A stretch of DNA of 64,000 bases from Hemerocallis citrina. Its lineage: Eukaryota > Streptophyta > Magnoliopsida > Asparagales > Asphodelaceae. How positions within the stretch are numbered: position 1 is the stretch's first letter; each line of letters opens with the position of its first letter. Location of the stretch: contig CM030360.1 in NCBI GenBank assembly GCA_017893485.1, positions 16,663,971 through 16,727,970 of the forward strand. The letters are read 5' to 3'. The notes under the pieces were generated by a model. The model saw only the letters and a program-made list of their open reading frames with translations, was not told where the DNA came from and searched no databases. Shown one piece after another: positions 1 to 11,192 of this stretch. The position numbers and the translations under genes were made by a program.

Positions 1-1800
1 AGGTATGATTAACTAATCTCTTCCCCTTAGGGAGAGCTTTGTAAGGCTCTATCTGAAAGTTCTTGCAAAAGACTTATTTACTACCTTCACAGTTAAGCCA
101 TACACCTAGTGGTAGAAAACAAGCTAGGTTGATGCCTATACTGAAGTACTTCTCAGTTGTTTCAGACGTATCACTTTGAAGAAGCTCTCTTGAAGAGCAT
201 AGTAGTTTTGAGAATAGAAGAACGTAAAAGGAGCATTGTAATCGAGGTGCATACCAAAGGTATTTTATCCGTTCATATTTTTCAACAATTTTCTTAAACT
301 CATTCATTCTGTTACAAAGCCTTTTTCTAGTCTTCTTAATGTCTTTGGTGTTCTAACGAAGAATGTTTAGAATAGCATCAGGTATTCTATTTTTTTCAAG
401 TGCTTCTTTATAACCTTCCACTACCTCTTCAAATTTTCTTTTGCATTATTTAAATCATCAGTGAGTTTAGCAATATCAACGGATTTCTCATGAATTTTTC
501 TTAGATTTTCATCATGTGGTGCTAAGGATTCTTGAATCTGTTGTTTTAAATACTCATTTTTCTCTATCAACACTTCATGATCTTATCTAAATGACTCAAA
601 ACTTTCAATAATCGAAGAATTTTTATTTTTCAACTTTTGATTTTTAGCAATGCAAGGGTCATGTGATTTATTTGACATTTATTTATATTGTCTCAATTCA
701 CGACTTAATTTCTTTGCATAATATTTTAAACCATTACACATGTCAACTAAATCATCATAGGTGGGTTATTCGATTACATCTTCTTGGGGTGGTGATTGCA
801 CCTCACCATTTCCAAGAGCCATGAATCCAAAGTTTTGTGGTCTTGCTCTTCATCACTGGAATCTGAATCTAGGCATGTTGCCTTCAATGCCTTCTTTCTT
901 AATCCTTGGTTGGAGTGGTAGTAGTCCTTGTTTCTGTCCTATGAGATGAGACAATTTGTGCAAATATATCCCGACCTCTTGTATTTGTAACTTATGTCAT
1001 CTTTGTCCTTTTCTCTTCCTCCTTGAGACCTGTTATATTTTTGTGTTTGAGATACTTACGAAAAATTTTGGTCGGTAGCGAAATATCTTCATCTGATTAT
1101 TCATGACCTAACTCTGCTTTTGATGATCGTGAAGTTTTTGCTTTCATGGAAATGGTCTTTTATTTAGCATCTTCAATTTTTATTAGAAAGTGTAGTAGTC
1201 AAACCCTTTTTCTTCAAGTGTCACTCTCATTGCGGCAGCTTTTACATCCATTCAGGCGTGAGACTGCTTATGAATTTTCCGACCTTTCGGTCATCATTCA
1301 ACCCCTTACCAAAGCTTTCAAGTTCATGTGCAACAATGTCGAAGCAGGCAAGCATCTGATCTACATTCTCTTTTGGTAACATACGAAAAACATCAAACTT
1401 ATAAAAGCATTGATTAATTTTTGCCTTTACCTCAGATGCGGTTCCTTCAGGCCATTTTAGCATGTTGTTCCAAATTTCATACGTCATTTTACAATTTTGC
1501 CCATCACGCATCAACTGTTCATTGTTTAGGCCGGCATAGAGTGCTCCCATAGCTTTGGAATTTGTAGTTTTTAGTGCTAGTTTAGATTTTGTGAAAGCTC
1601 TCTTTCCGTCACAGATAGAAATGTCTGTTTTGTTTATGCACACGTTCCATACTTCTTCTCCAAGCATCTGAAAAAAGTGAGACATACGAACTTTCCAAAT
1701 ATCATTGCATTTTTCATCAAAATATAGTGAACGTGTTAAACTTGCCCCATTTGAGATAAATGGCCCCGATGAGTACAAGTTTTCGGGAGAAGGAATTTCG
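1..1800 (-). pseudogene. Copia-type gag remnant (UBN2-like) with C-terminal coiled-coil region
   Basis: The best-preserved part is an open frame at 1242-1778 (178 aa, minus strand). It has the plant Copia gag pattern: a W-K-R/V-M start of the core (IWKVRMSHFF), an A-x-xAL-Y-A-LNNEQ segment, an EIWNNM helix, and K-INQCFYKFDVFRM followed by a PEWM end. Downstream on the minus strand (below 1240) the frame is broken by stops. A degenerate Cys/His knuckle-like stretch lies near 950-1020. A Lys/Glu-rich coiled-coil-like stretch follows at about 360-700, as is usual in this gag type. Protease, integrase and reverse transcriptase would lie beyond the window's left edge. A primer-binding site and LTR sit immediately upstream, which fixes the orientation. 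Not functional as seen. Confidence 0.8.
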
Positions 1801-1847
1801 GCTACTGAACTTTTTGCTCAAGCCTTTAAGCTTTTAATAAGCACCTT

Positions 1848-1859
1848 GCTCTAATACCA
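1848..1859 (-). other. Primer-binding site of the minus-strand Copia element
   Basis: On the minus strand this reads TGGTATTAGAGC, one base from the usual initiator-Met tRNA primer site TGGTATCAGAGC. It lies one base inside the LTR boundary, between the LTR and gag, where minus-strand DNA synthesis of a Copia element would be primed. Confidence 0.75.
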
Positions 1860-1860
1860 C

Positions 1861-2603
1861 TGTAAATCACCTTGGGGGTGAATAGGATGATTGTGCGGAA
1901 ATTAAATTTTTTTTAAAAATTGCGTAAAGTAAAAGAATAAAGTAAGAGAAAGCAAACAGAGCAACGAGCAAGACATAGAGATATAAATGGTTCGACCCCC
2001 AGGTCTATGTCCACAACATCTACTTATAGCAATTCTCCGCCACAAGCATTTCACTATAGTTTAAACTCTTGTACAGTGATTCTCGAAATTCAGGCCGAGA
2101 GACCCATTACACCCGCAGGGCTTCTTCAACTAAGTCCCGCAAAACTCACCGAAGTGGAAAAGAAAAAAAAACTCTTAAGATCTAAAAAGACCTTGACTGA
2201 AGAAAATAATAATATCTCTCACACTCGGAGTATTGATTGAATGATTAGTTGAGAAGAGTTATGATAGCAAGGGGTGAAGAATACACTGTGGAATCGCCTC
2301 AATTTATAGAGTAGGGAAATATATCTTTCCGAAAATGAAAAGATATTTCGAAATAGTCAGATCTACATTTGGACGGTTGATCGCAATGATGGACAGTCAA
2401 CTGTTCATCTTTTAACTCGTAAGTTGAGCGATGATCGGTCGACTGACTCATCTTTTCCACAGAGATGAGAAGTCGATTGTCATTTCGTGCGGTCGACCGC
2501 TGTCGTGGAGATTCGATTTTTATTTAGCAATTTCACTTTATATTCTTTCCAAAACTAATTTATCAATCAATACTAATTTACATATATATTCTTCACATAC
2601 ACA
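1861..2603 (-). mobile_element. Copia LTR (5' LTR of the element whose gag is at 1-1800)
   Basis: The boundary next to the primer-binding site is clear (plus-strand TGTAAATCACC at 1861). The outer end is estimated at an ACA near 2600 and is uncertain by tens of bases. The stretch holds no open frame of interest. It includes a Copia-LTR-like segment around 1960-2010. The second LTR is outside the window, so no target duplication could be checked. Confidence 0.6.
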
Positions 2604-3480
2604 GAAGTAAATCATCTATTTTGCTGGCTTTCTTAATGATTTCAAGCACATGTTTATTTTTTTTGACTGGCAAAAGGTAGGAAAGTCCTACCTCATAGAT
2701 CATATATATATATAAACAAAAAAACTTGGAAAAATGGCAAATCAAAATAGCAATTCGAATATTTCGTTGCAACGGTGTTTTGCTATAAATTTCTCAATTT
2801 TTTTTAAGGGGACGAGACAACATGTTTCGTCTCACTTTAATTTTTTTTTAATTTATCTTAATACTGCATTAGAATTAGTTAGTTAGTAATTAAAAGTAGA
2901 TTTAGATTATTAAATTAATAAATAGGTAATTAGTTAGGCTAATTAAGGATTAAATATCTCCCCCATTTCTAGGATGGGACATGTTGTCCCGTCCAAGCAT
3001 TTTTTTCTTGAGACAAGACAACATGTTTCGTCCGTCACTTTCCTCTTTTTTTTTGTGAGACGGTACATGTTGTACCGTCAGATTATTTAAAAAAAACCCA
3101 GACGAACATGTATCGTCCGATACGATTAAAAAAAATAAATTTGGAGACGGAACAACATGTTTCATCCCCTATATTTTAAGAATCGCAATTTCGTTTCTCA
3201 TTTTTGAGAAGGAACTGTAGCAACTTTGCTATTTTATGAGAAAATAGCAAACGATTGCAGACCGTCCTTTCTCATAAAATGAGAAATTGGCAAATATAAG
3301 AAACGATTGTGGAGACCGTCCTTGAATTAGATTGATTATCTTCTCGGGTGAATGTTGTTGCCCATGGGTTTATTACATCGGATAAGACTTTCACCATTTG
3401 AGAGGGCTGTAAGAAGAAAATCTTGCAGACTAATGAACTTATCTCTCTAGGCAATAGAAGCTCAAGTTTCATGTGTATAT
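2604..3480. repeat. Non-coding stretch with a cluster of short imperfect palindromes
   Basis: No gene is visible. Between about 2810 and 3175 there are six imperfect palindromes of 18-26 bp built around ACATGT with flanking GACGA/TCGTC-type arms, for example ACATGTTGTCCCGTCC, GACGGTACATGTTGTACCGT and GACGAACATGTATCGTC. They are separated by A/T-rich spacers. Near 3240-3330 a second motif (AAACGATTG...GACCGTCC) is present twice. What the cluster belongs to is unknown. Confidence 0.6.
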
Positions 3481-3878
3481 GAGCTCAATTATAACGACAA
3501 GTGGGAGTAGATCTACTGGTTCAGAATAAAGTATCAATCTTATAGAGATACACTCTTATAAAGTCAGCCATAACAGATTTTTATGACCCTTAGCACGTGA
3601 GCTCAAGTTTATGGATCTTTTTCTGCATTTTTTGTACACCAAGATATGTACAGAACAACATATATGTAATTATTGGAATCAATTGAATTTGTGGATGATT
3701 TGGATTAAATTGTTTAATTATTATGCTTGATTATTGGAAAGAATTTGTGCTGTAAAGTACTTTTCCATTGTTTATTATATTTTATTTATGAATATGTGAA
3801 AGTTAGAATAAATTCCTGAAAATAATTATGAATTGAATTACAGGTATTTGATAAAATAAACATCCAACCATTCGTTAA

Positions 3879-3909
<31 letters not shown>

Positions 3910-4391
3910 ATCGCCTATCCTGTCATTTTTAAACTCCGAGAAAGGCTTTTAAATGGAAAATTTAAAAAAATGAAAATAAGCCTATCACGGTATTTTCAAA
4001 TGCTGGGATAGCTAATCTCGCTACCCCGGCATTTGTAAATGCCAGGATACTCCTTTCGCATCCCGACGCTTGCTGCTGCGTTTTCTGAAACATCACCCGT
4101 ATAAAGCCCGCGTTTAAAAACATCGGGATTGGCCATAAAAAATGTTGGAAATGGCCTCTTATTTTGTAGTGGATAAAATATCTATGTTTGAGAAGATCTT
4201 TTGGACTCCATATGATTTTATTTGTTATGTTGCTTTACATAAATTATTGTGGTCTTGTATTTCCTTCCGTATTACATGTGGAAATAATGCAACCATATCT
4301 AATAGATAAGAGCATTGTAGTTCGTTTATACATAGATTGTAAAATAAACATAAAATATAAATTAAATATCCAGTCCTTATTTAAAGTAGGA
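3481..4391. other. Non-coding stretch with an (AAAT)n microsatellite
   Basis: No credible gene. A tetranucleotide run (AAAT)n lies at about 3876-3912. Around 4010-4060 two palindrome-like segments occur (CGGCATTTGTAAATGCC and a diverged partner). The rest is AT-rich and unremarkable. Confidence 0.55.
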
Positions 4392-4592
4392 CTAGTAAGT
4401 TACATGTGCGATGCACGTTTTATAAATATATTTTAAAAAAAATTCCGATGTTATCTGGCAACGAACCTACAACCTCCTTTATATTAGTTATACATGTGCA
4501 TTGCACGTATTTGTTGGGTTACAATGCAAGTATTTGTTTGATTACAAATAGAGTATGTTTGGTGACAAACTTTTCCATTAAAATAGTAGAGA
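4392..4592 (-). mobile_element. Short non-autonomous Helitron (family C, copy 1)
   Basis: The minus-strand element ends in CTAG (plus 4392-4395), preceded by the hairpin ACGTGCATCGCACATGT. Its 5' end is TCTACT or TCTCTACT at 4590-4592. Host bases A (left) and T (right) flank it, as expected for Helitron insertion between A and T. It is similar over its length to the copy at 19041-19243, where an empty site confirms the boundaries. About 200 bp with no coding capacity. Confidence 0.7.
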
Positions 4593-5740
4593 TTAAGTCT
4601 CCAACTAATATTTTAATTATATTAAATCTTCAATTAATATTTCAAATAGTATCAAGAGATTATCTCAAATAAATCAAATAGATAAAAATATATACTACAA
4701 ATATTTAAAATATAACCATAATTTGTGGGCTCAACCTGATTTGGCTTCGCTTCAAATTTTGTCCGACTCTTCCGTGAACTCATTGATCGTAAGAAAGAAT
4801 ATTTGAGGCATATTTCTACCACATTCTTCCCATAACATATCTAACAGGTAAAGGAGATTGCTATCATAATTTTGTAATGGTTACTTATTGCCTTGAACTC
4901 CTTATGTATATAATTATGTGGAAACGTAAATCCATATTTTCTGTAATTTTGTTAATATTATAATGACCAATTCTGTACAATTGAATTTTTTTTATAAGAC
5001 ATTTTTTAAAAATATTTGTGGAAAGAGAACAGTTGCTAAAATATTTGTGCTCGTGGACTCAACAACTAAACTCACCGTTTCCAACGGCGAGTTTAGTGCT
5101 AATTTTTTGAAACCGTGTGTGCTGTACATATCTTGGTGTGTTGTACGTGTCGTAGGCACAAATTATGCTTGATTACTGTAATTTTTTGAAGACGTGCCGT
5201 AGGCATGTTCCCAACAGCGAGTTTTGTGCTGTAAAGTTGGGCTTTTCGTGTGTTGTAAGTGCAACGCGATTTTTTGAAAAGCGAGCATTAGTCTTCGATT
5301 TTTCAAAGACCACACTCTTTTCGAAAAACCGAGTTGGTTTGAACCAAACTCTGTTTTTCGAAAACCGAGTGAGGCAGTTTGAGAATTAAAAAAAAGTAGG
5401 GCAACTTGGAAAAAAATTTCAAAAAATGGGGCAGTTTGGGAAAAAATTGAAAGCAAGTAGGGAAAACAAGTGGACGCCTGATAGGATGATGCTAAAAGGG
5501 AATGAAACAGCCGGTCCAGAATACATTAGATGGAAGGAAAAGAGCACAATCAGTCGGAAAACATAACCACAATAACAAAGTAGACTAACCAAACACAAAC
5601 ACAACCCAGTTTGATATCTTGGGCTCAAACTAGTTTCATCATTTATCACGTCTTTACTTTATACAACTCATACACAATATAGAAATCTCCTATTCAATCA
5701 ACAACGGAATCGATCGAGTTGTATTTGTATCGTCCCATAT

Positions 5741-5796
<56 letters not shown>

Positions 5797-5903
5797 CATA
5801 TTAATTTTCCTAACTCCAGAAAGCATGCATATATGAATTGTTTGAATAAAATAGTATTGATTTTTTTTTTCACAAACAAAGCAAGAAGCTTTTATTCATC
5901 ATC
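4593..5903. other. Non-coding stretch: palindrome cluster and (TA)n microsatellite
   Basis: No gene recognised. At 5058-5400 several palindromic segments recur, including AACTCACCGTT-TCC-AACGGCGAGTT and a segment pairing GAGTTGGTTTGAACCAAACTC, plus repeats of a TTTTTTGAA-containing unit. A pure (TA)n run lies at about 5748-5793. The remaining sequence is plain AT-rich DNA. Predicted proteins across the TA run are artefacts. Confidence 0.55.
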
Positions 5904-6061
5904 ACTATTAGAATATGTCAATATTTTTTATATTTAGTTTCTTTTATATTTAGTATACATTAATTTAGGAATCATGGCAACACGATAATTGTGTTGCCAT
6001 GAGTCCTAAATTAATGTATTGTCATGATTCCTAAATTAATGTATACTAAATATAAAAGATA
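5904..6061. mobile_element. Rearranged 5' LTR remnant of the Copia element (fold-back)
   Basis: The first bases (ATTAGAATATGTCAATAT) match the start of the 3' LTR at 10766. The rest is an inverted repeat: the segment from TTTATATTTAGTATAC through CATGGCAACACG is followed, after a short loop, by its reverse complement ending in GTATACTAAATATAAAAG. So most of the LTR has been replaced by a fold-back of its own first ~70 bp. Confidence 0.65.
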
Positions 6062-6208
6062 CTAAGCAACCCAGGTTCGAATCTCACTAGCAGTGCAATT
6101 TAAATGTGGATTGAAAAAAAAAAGTACCGCTGCGTACAGTCCAGGTCTTGGCCCAAAAAAATGGCCTTCAACATGCGGGAGCGTGTTAGAATATAAATAT
6201 TAAAACCC
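6062..6208 (+). other. Leader segment with a tRNA B-box-like motif
   Basis: Contains CAGGTTCGAATCTC near 6069, which fits a pol III B box (GGTTCGANNC), followed by an A-rich run. This could be SINE-derived sequence or part of the Copia leader. No A box was convincing, so the assignment is weak. Confidence 0.25.
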
Positions 6209-7564
6209 TCACCCTTACCACAACCTACTACCCCCACATTTCATCCTGCTCTCACCATCCCTAACATCACCAATTTCATCAAAGTCTCGCTCGATATTGA
6301 AAAATGCCAATATAATACGTGGTTTGAACTCTTCAAAATCCATGCCAGAGCCTACCAAGTCCTTGATCATATCATTCCCCCATCTCCAAATGATATGCCG
6401 TCCACTCTCTTTCTCAAACAAACCGATCCTACACTTAGGTCACGCCTTGACGCTGTTGTCCTACAATGGATTTATGGCACCATCTCTAATGATCTTCTCA
6501 ACACAATTATTGAACGTGATTCAATTGCTGAACTTGCTTGGAACCGATTGTTTGATATCTTCTTCGACCACAAAAACTCTAGGGCTCTCTACCTAGAACA
6601 AGAATTTTCAAGAGTCACCATGGAGCAGTTTCCAGATGCTTCATCTTACTGTTAACACCTTAAATCGCTCTCGGATCAACTATCTAATGTTGGTGCTTCC
6701 GTTTCAAACGAACGGTTGGTGCTTCAAGTCGTTTCTGGCTTAACAGATGCTTATGCTGCTGTGGGTTCCCAAATTCGTCATGGAGGATATCTTCTTCGAC
6801 AACAAAAACTCTAGGGCTCTCTACCTAGAACAAGAATTTTCGAGAGTCACCATGGAGCAGTTTCCTGATGCTTCATCTTACTGTTAACACCTTAAATCGC
6901 TCTCGGATCAACTATCTAATGTTGGTGCTCCCGTTTCAAACGAACGGTTGGTGCTTCAGGTCGTTTCTGGCTTAACAGATGCTTATGCTGCTGTGGGTTC
7001 CCAAATTCGTCATGGAGAATCACTTCCTCCATTTTACAAGGCTCGTTCTATGCTCGTTTTGGAGGAAACGACATGGGCAAAAAGGGCGACAAACACCACA
7101 GATAACTCTACTTTCCTAGTATCTCAACATGACAACTCTGCTGGAAATATGTATCACTTCAAAACCGCAATAACTACAATGGCAGCAGCAGCCGCAGTGG
7201 TCGTGGCGGAAGCCACTGCAGTGGCCGTGGTAGAGGCAGAGGGGGTGGTCGTGGCGGCCGATCGCAAAACCACCGGCCCACGTCATGGCAGCCGCTTCCA
7301 ACGCAAACACAGCAGTGGGCGAATCCTCCATAGGCAGGACCGTGGCAGGCATGGGCCACACCACCTTGTCCATATCCTACAGCAGGAAATTGGCAGAAAC
7401 AACTCACATCTCAGCAGGCACGCCAGCCAGGAATTCTTGGGCCTCAACCTCAGCAGGCCCTTCTAGCAGCCGCCCTTCAACATGCACAGTCGCCATATGC
7501 ACCAACCGATATCCATGCTGCAATGCATACTCTATCTATCTCGCCTCCTGACGATTAATGGTAT
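6209..7564 (+). pseudogene. Copia gag (degenerate)
   Basis: The frame from about 6209 encodes the Copia gag N-terminal pattern (ITNFIKVSLD...YNTWFELFKIHARAY...LDHIIPP), then DPTLRSRLDAVVLQWIYGTIS and an LWNxL-like helix (AWNRLFDIF). A TAA stop at 6653-6655 replaces a Gln codon in SYCQHLKSL. A 232-bp segment is tandemly duplicated (6554-6785 and 6786-7017) and both copies carry the stop. The tail at 7170-7560 is Gly/Arg-rich (RGRGRGG) and then Gln/Pro-rich, with further frame changes and a stop just before the protease. No canonical zinc knuckle was found. It would have formed the particle coat of the retrotransposon; it is broken here. Confidence 0.9.
6554..7017 (+). repeat. 232-bp tandem duplication inside Copia gag
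   Basis: The segment beginning GATATCTTCTTCGAC occurs at 6554 and again at 6786 with near-identical sequence to 7017. The premature TAA is present in both copies, so the stop arose before the duplication. 232 is not a multiple of three, so the duplication also shifts the frame. Confidence 0.85.
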
Positions 7565-8830
7565 ATGGACACAGGGGCCACATCTTACATGACTGCCAAC
7601 GGAGGTAATCTTACGTCTTATTCCAAAATGAGCAATAATATTACTGTTGGTAGTGGTTATCATATTCCAGTTATTGGTTGTGGAAATGCATTATTACCTA
7701 ACCCACATCATCCTTTAACCTTACATAATGTCTTGCATGCACCCAAATTAATTAAAAATCTTGTTTTTGTGAGAAAATTTACCATTGACAATGATGTTTC
7801 TGTTGAATTTGATCCCTTCAATTTTTCTGTGAAGGATTTTCAGACCGGGATGCATTTAATGAGATGCAACAGCTTGGGTGAACTTTATCCTATTACCACA
7901 AGACCATCCACTACAACACCATCCACCTTTGCCGCTTTATCCAATGAATTATGGCACAATCGTTTAGGACATCCGGGAGCTCCTGTTTTAAATTCTCTTC
8001 ACCGAAATAATTTTATTATCTGTAATAAGTTTCGAAATAATTTCTTTTGTCATTCTTGTCCCCTTGGGAAACAAATAAAATTACCTTTTTATGAGTCTCT
8101 GTCATCCACTTTCATACCTTTTGATATTGTGCATAGTGATCTTTGGACATCACATACTCTTAGTTTAGGTGGACATCATTATTATGCTTTATTTCTTGAT
8201 GATTTCATGAATTTTTTACGGAATTTTCCTCTTGCAAATAAATCTCAAGTCTATTCCATTTTTCTCCACTTTCGTACTCACATTAAAACACAATTTGAAA
8301 GAGAAATTAAATGTTTTCAATGTGACAACAGAAAAGAGTACGACAATGCATCTTTTCATAAGTTTTGTGAACTCAATGGAATGGCTTTTAGATTTTCTTG
8401 TCCTCATACATCTCCTCAAAATGGAAAAGCCGAAAGAAAGATTCGTACCATAAACAACATCATCTGAACTCTTCTTGCTCATGCCTCCCTCCCACCTTCG
8501 GTTTGGCACTATGCCCTACAAATGGCAACTTACCTTCTCAATATTCTCCCAACAAAGAAACTTGCCCTCCAAACGCCCACATAAATTCTCTACCAAAAAG
8601 ATCCGTCATATTCTCATCTTCGAGTTTTTGGATGCCTCTGTTATCCTCTCATTCCTTCCACTTCTAGAAATAAATTGCAATCTCGATCAACACATTGTGT
8701 TTTTTTGGGATATCCATCGAACCATAGAGGTTATAAATTTTATGAGTTGTCAATTCGTAAAATAGTCATTCAAGGCATGTTGTATTTGATGAAAATACGT
8801 TTTCCTTTTCTAATTCAATTACTCCCTCAT
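7565..8830 (+). pseudogene. Copia protease and integrase (mostly open, then frameshifted)
   Basis: An open frame of 300 aa starts at the aspartic protease active site MDTGATSYMT (residues 1-10). The integrase zinc-binding motif follows (H131, H136, C162, C165, in HNRLGHP and FCHSCPLGK). The catalytic core has D192 (VHSDLW), D254 (QCDNRKEYD, where Gly is normally found instead of Arg) and E290 (NGKAERK). A TGA at 8465-8467 interrupts the frame. The C-terminal part continues in pieces: LLNILPTK, LRVFGC, THCVFLGYPSNHRGYKFY. Protease preceding integrase ahead of RT is the Copia order. Not functional because of stops and frameshifts. Confidence 0.92.
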
Positions 8831-9138
8831 CGTCCAGCTATGAGTTTTTGGATACAAGCACTACACATTTTTTTTACTCACCTAATCAACCATTTTTCAC
8901 CTCTCATGATGTCCAAACCTCCTCCCCCACCCAACACCCAACTACACCGGCCTCATCCTCCTCATCACACCATACTACTCCGCAAGGCACCTCCTCCCAC
9001 ACCGAACATACCACCACACCGGCCCAACACACAAACCCCCTCCAAGCCCAACATACGGCAACAACTTCTCTAGAATCCACATCTTTAACTCCCTTTTAAA
9101 AACCCACTTCTCTAGCCAACCCACCACACTCTCGTCAA
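8831..9138 (+). pseudogene. Copia integrase-RT linker, Pro/Ser/Thr-rich
   Basis: Low-complexity stretch coding for Pro-, Ser-, Thr- and His-rich peptide in more than one frame. It corresponds to the variable linker between integrase and reverse transcriptase in plant Copia polyproteins. Interrupted by a stop near 9098. Confidence 0.6.
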
Positions 9139-9999
9139 ATGACCACCCGAGCACAACACGGCATTTACAAGCCTCGCCAACTATTTAATCTCCATACTTC
9201 TACCCCACATTCCATTTCTCCCTTGCCTACTAATTCCCTTAATGCATTAAATGATCATAATTGGAAAATGGCCATGAAAGACAAATATGATGCTCTTATT
9301 GAAAATAAGACGTGGGACTTAGTGCCCCGTCTGACTAATGCTAACATTATTCGCAGTTTATGGATTTTCAGGCATAATAAGAAATCCGATAGATCCTTTG
9401 AATGTTATAAGGCTCGTCTAGTAGGAGATGGTGCAGGTCAATAAACTGGTATATATTGTGGTGAGACCTTCAGTTTAGTAGTCAAACGGGCTACTATTCG
9501 GATGGTACTCAGCGTTGCTTTATCTAAATCTTGGTGCCTTCATTAATTAGATGTCAAAAATGCTTTTTTACATGGACATCTTGATGAAACTGTCTACATG
9601 CACCAACTCCCTGGTTTTTATAATCCTCAACATCCTGACTATGTCTGCCTGCTAAAGAAGTCTCTCTATGGCCTCAAACAAGCCGCTCGGGCTTGGTACC
9701 AGCGATTCACTGATTTTGTAGCCACGTTGGATTTCTCCTACAGTGTCTCAGATCATTCTTTATTCATTTATCACCAAGCCGATGACACAGCTTATATTCT
9801 TCTCTATGTGGACGACATTATTCTTACTGCATCTTCAGATACTCTCCGACAATCCATCATGTCTAAACTTGGCTCTGAATTTGCAATGAAGGATTTGGGT
9901 CCCCTAAGTTATTTTCTGGGTATATCTGTTACAAGATATTCAAGAGGTCTTTTTTTTTTCACAAAATAAATATGCCGAAGAAGTTATTGAGCGAGCAGG
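9139..9999 (+). pseudogene. Copia reverse transcriptase
   Basis: The N-terminal part reads WKMAMKDKYDALIENKTWDLV, then KARLVGDGAGQ, where a TAA follows at about 9442. A second stop lies in [12 protein letters not shown] near 9546. The following 123-aa frame has the palm motifs: [13 protein letters not shown], then the YVDD catalytic box (residues 70-73 of the frame starting at 9598) and [10 protein letters not shown] frameshift in a T tract near 9951-9960 ends it. Three inactivating changes in less than 900 bp make this a pseudogene. Confidence 0.92.
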
Positions 10000-10765
10000 C
10001 ATGTCCTCCTGCAAACCACCTTTTACACCAGTAGACACAAAAGCAAAACTCAGTGGATCTTCAGGAAACCCATATCATGATCCAACCGAATATCGCAGTC
10101 TTGCCGGAGCTTTACAATATTTGACATTTGCAAGACCAGATATCTCTTATGCCGTTCAACAAGTGTGTTTATTTATGCATGACCCGAGGACCCAACATAT
10201 GACTGCTTTGAAGCGAATCCTTTGTTATATTAAGGGTACTCTTACTTTCGGTCTACATATCTCTCCCTCCTCAGTTGATAAACTCACTACATATACCGAT
10301 GCAGACTAGGGTGGATGTCCAAACACCAGAAGGTCTACGTCTGATATTGCGTATATCTTGGGGATAATTTAATCTCTTGTTCTGCAAAATAACAACTTGC
10401 CTTGTCTCGATCCAGTGATGAAGCCGAGTACCGTGGAGTTGCTAATGTAGTTTTTGAATTCTGTTGGCTTAGAAACTTACTCTTGGAACTTCACTGTCCT
10501 GTCACGAAGGCTACATTAGTCTATTGTGATAATGTTAGTGCAGTATATCTTTCCGACAACCCTATTCAACACCAACGCACTAAACACATTGAGATGGATA
10601 TACACTTTGTGCGTGAAAAGGTTGCTCGTGATCAAGTACGGGTGTTACATATTCCTTCGCGTTACCAAATTGCCGACATCTTCACGAAGGGACTTCCGCT
10701 GCAACTCTTTGATGATTTTCGACATAGTCTCAATATTCGTCAACCTCCTGTTTCGACTACGGGGG
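10000..10765 (+). pseudogene. Copia RT connection and RNase H
   Basis: The frame from 10001 carries YRSLAGALQYLTFARPDI and the RNase H start TYTDAD, followed by TAG at 10307-10309 where Trp is expected (DWGGCP). The C-terminal RNase H frame from 10402 has SSDEAEYRGVAN, WLRNLL and the typical end TKHIEMDIHFVREKV...IADIFTKGLP. A purine-rich run (ACTACGGGGGTG) just before the 3' LTR is the likely polypurine tract. Confidence 0.92.
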
Positions 10766-11035
10766 TGTATTAGAATATGTCAATATCTTTTATATTTAGT
10801 ATCTTTTATATTTAGTATACATTAATTTAGAAATCATGACAACACAATTATTGGAATCAATCAGTCACAATTATGGCAACACAATTAGATGAATCAATCA
10901 GTAGAAATCATGGCAACACAATTATAGGAATCAATTATGATTTTGTAGCCAAGGTTGTTGTATATATACATGGTTATCGTATCAATGAAAAGCAAGGCAT
11001 ATATTTCTTTCAATCATATTAAAGATTGTTACATT
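10766..11035 (+). mobile_element. 3' LTR of the Copia element
   Basis: Begins directly after the polypurine tract with the same ATTAGAATATGTCAATAT found at 5905, and ends near TTACA at 11033-11038. Inside, a degenerate ~35-bp unit (AATCATGGCAACACAATTA...GAATCAATCAGT) occurs three times. The LTR is about 270 bp. The 5' LTR is mostly lost, so neither target duplication nor LTR divergence can be read. Confidence 0.75.
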
Positions 11036-11192
11036 ACAACATTCAAAAGCGAGAGCGACGGACAATTAAACTTTGAACATGATTATAACTAACTTAAAAA
11101 TTAACATCGATAGTAGTAGACGTACGGAGGACGCAAGATTATTTATTATATATAATGCGACCTCGAGTGCAATTAATTAATATATTTGATTC

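Noticed and set aside
2805..3180. CRISPR-like array
   Set aside because: The repeats are palindromes with irregular spacing and variable core in plant nuclear DNA; spacers are A/T-rich filler. No CRISPR features.
5694..5879. Open frames rich in Ile-Tyr repeats (also near 20050, 25900, 26500, 36400)
   Set aside because: They are translations of (TA)n microsatellites, with no protein features outside the repeat.
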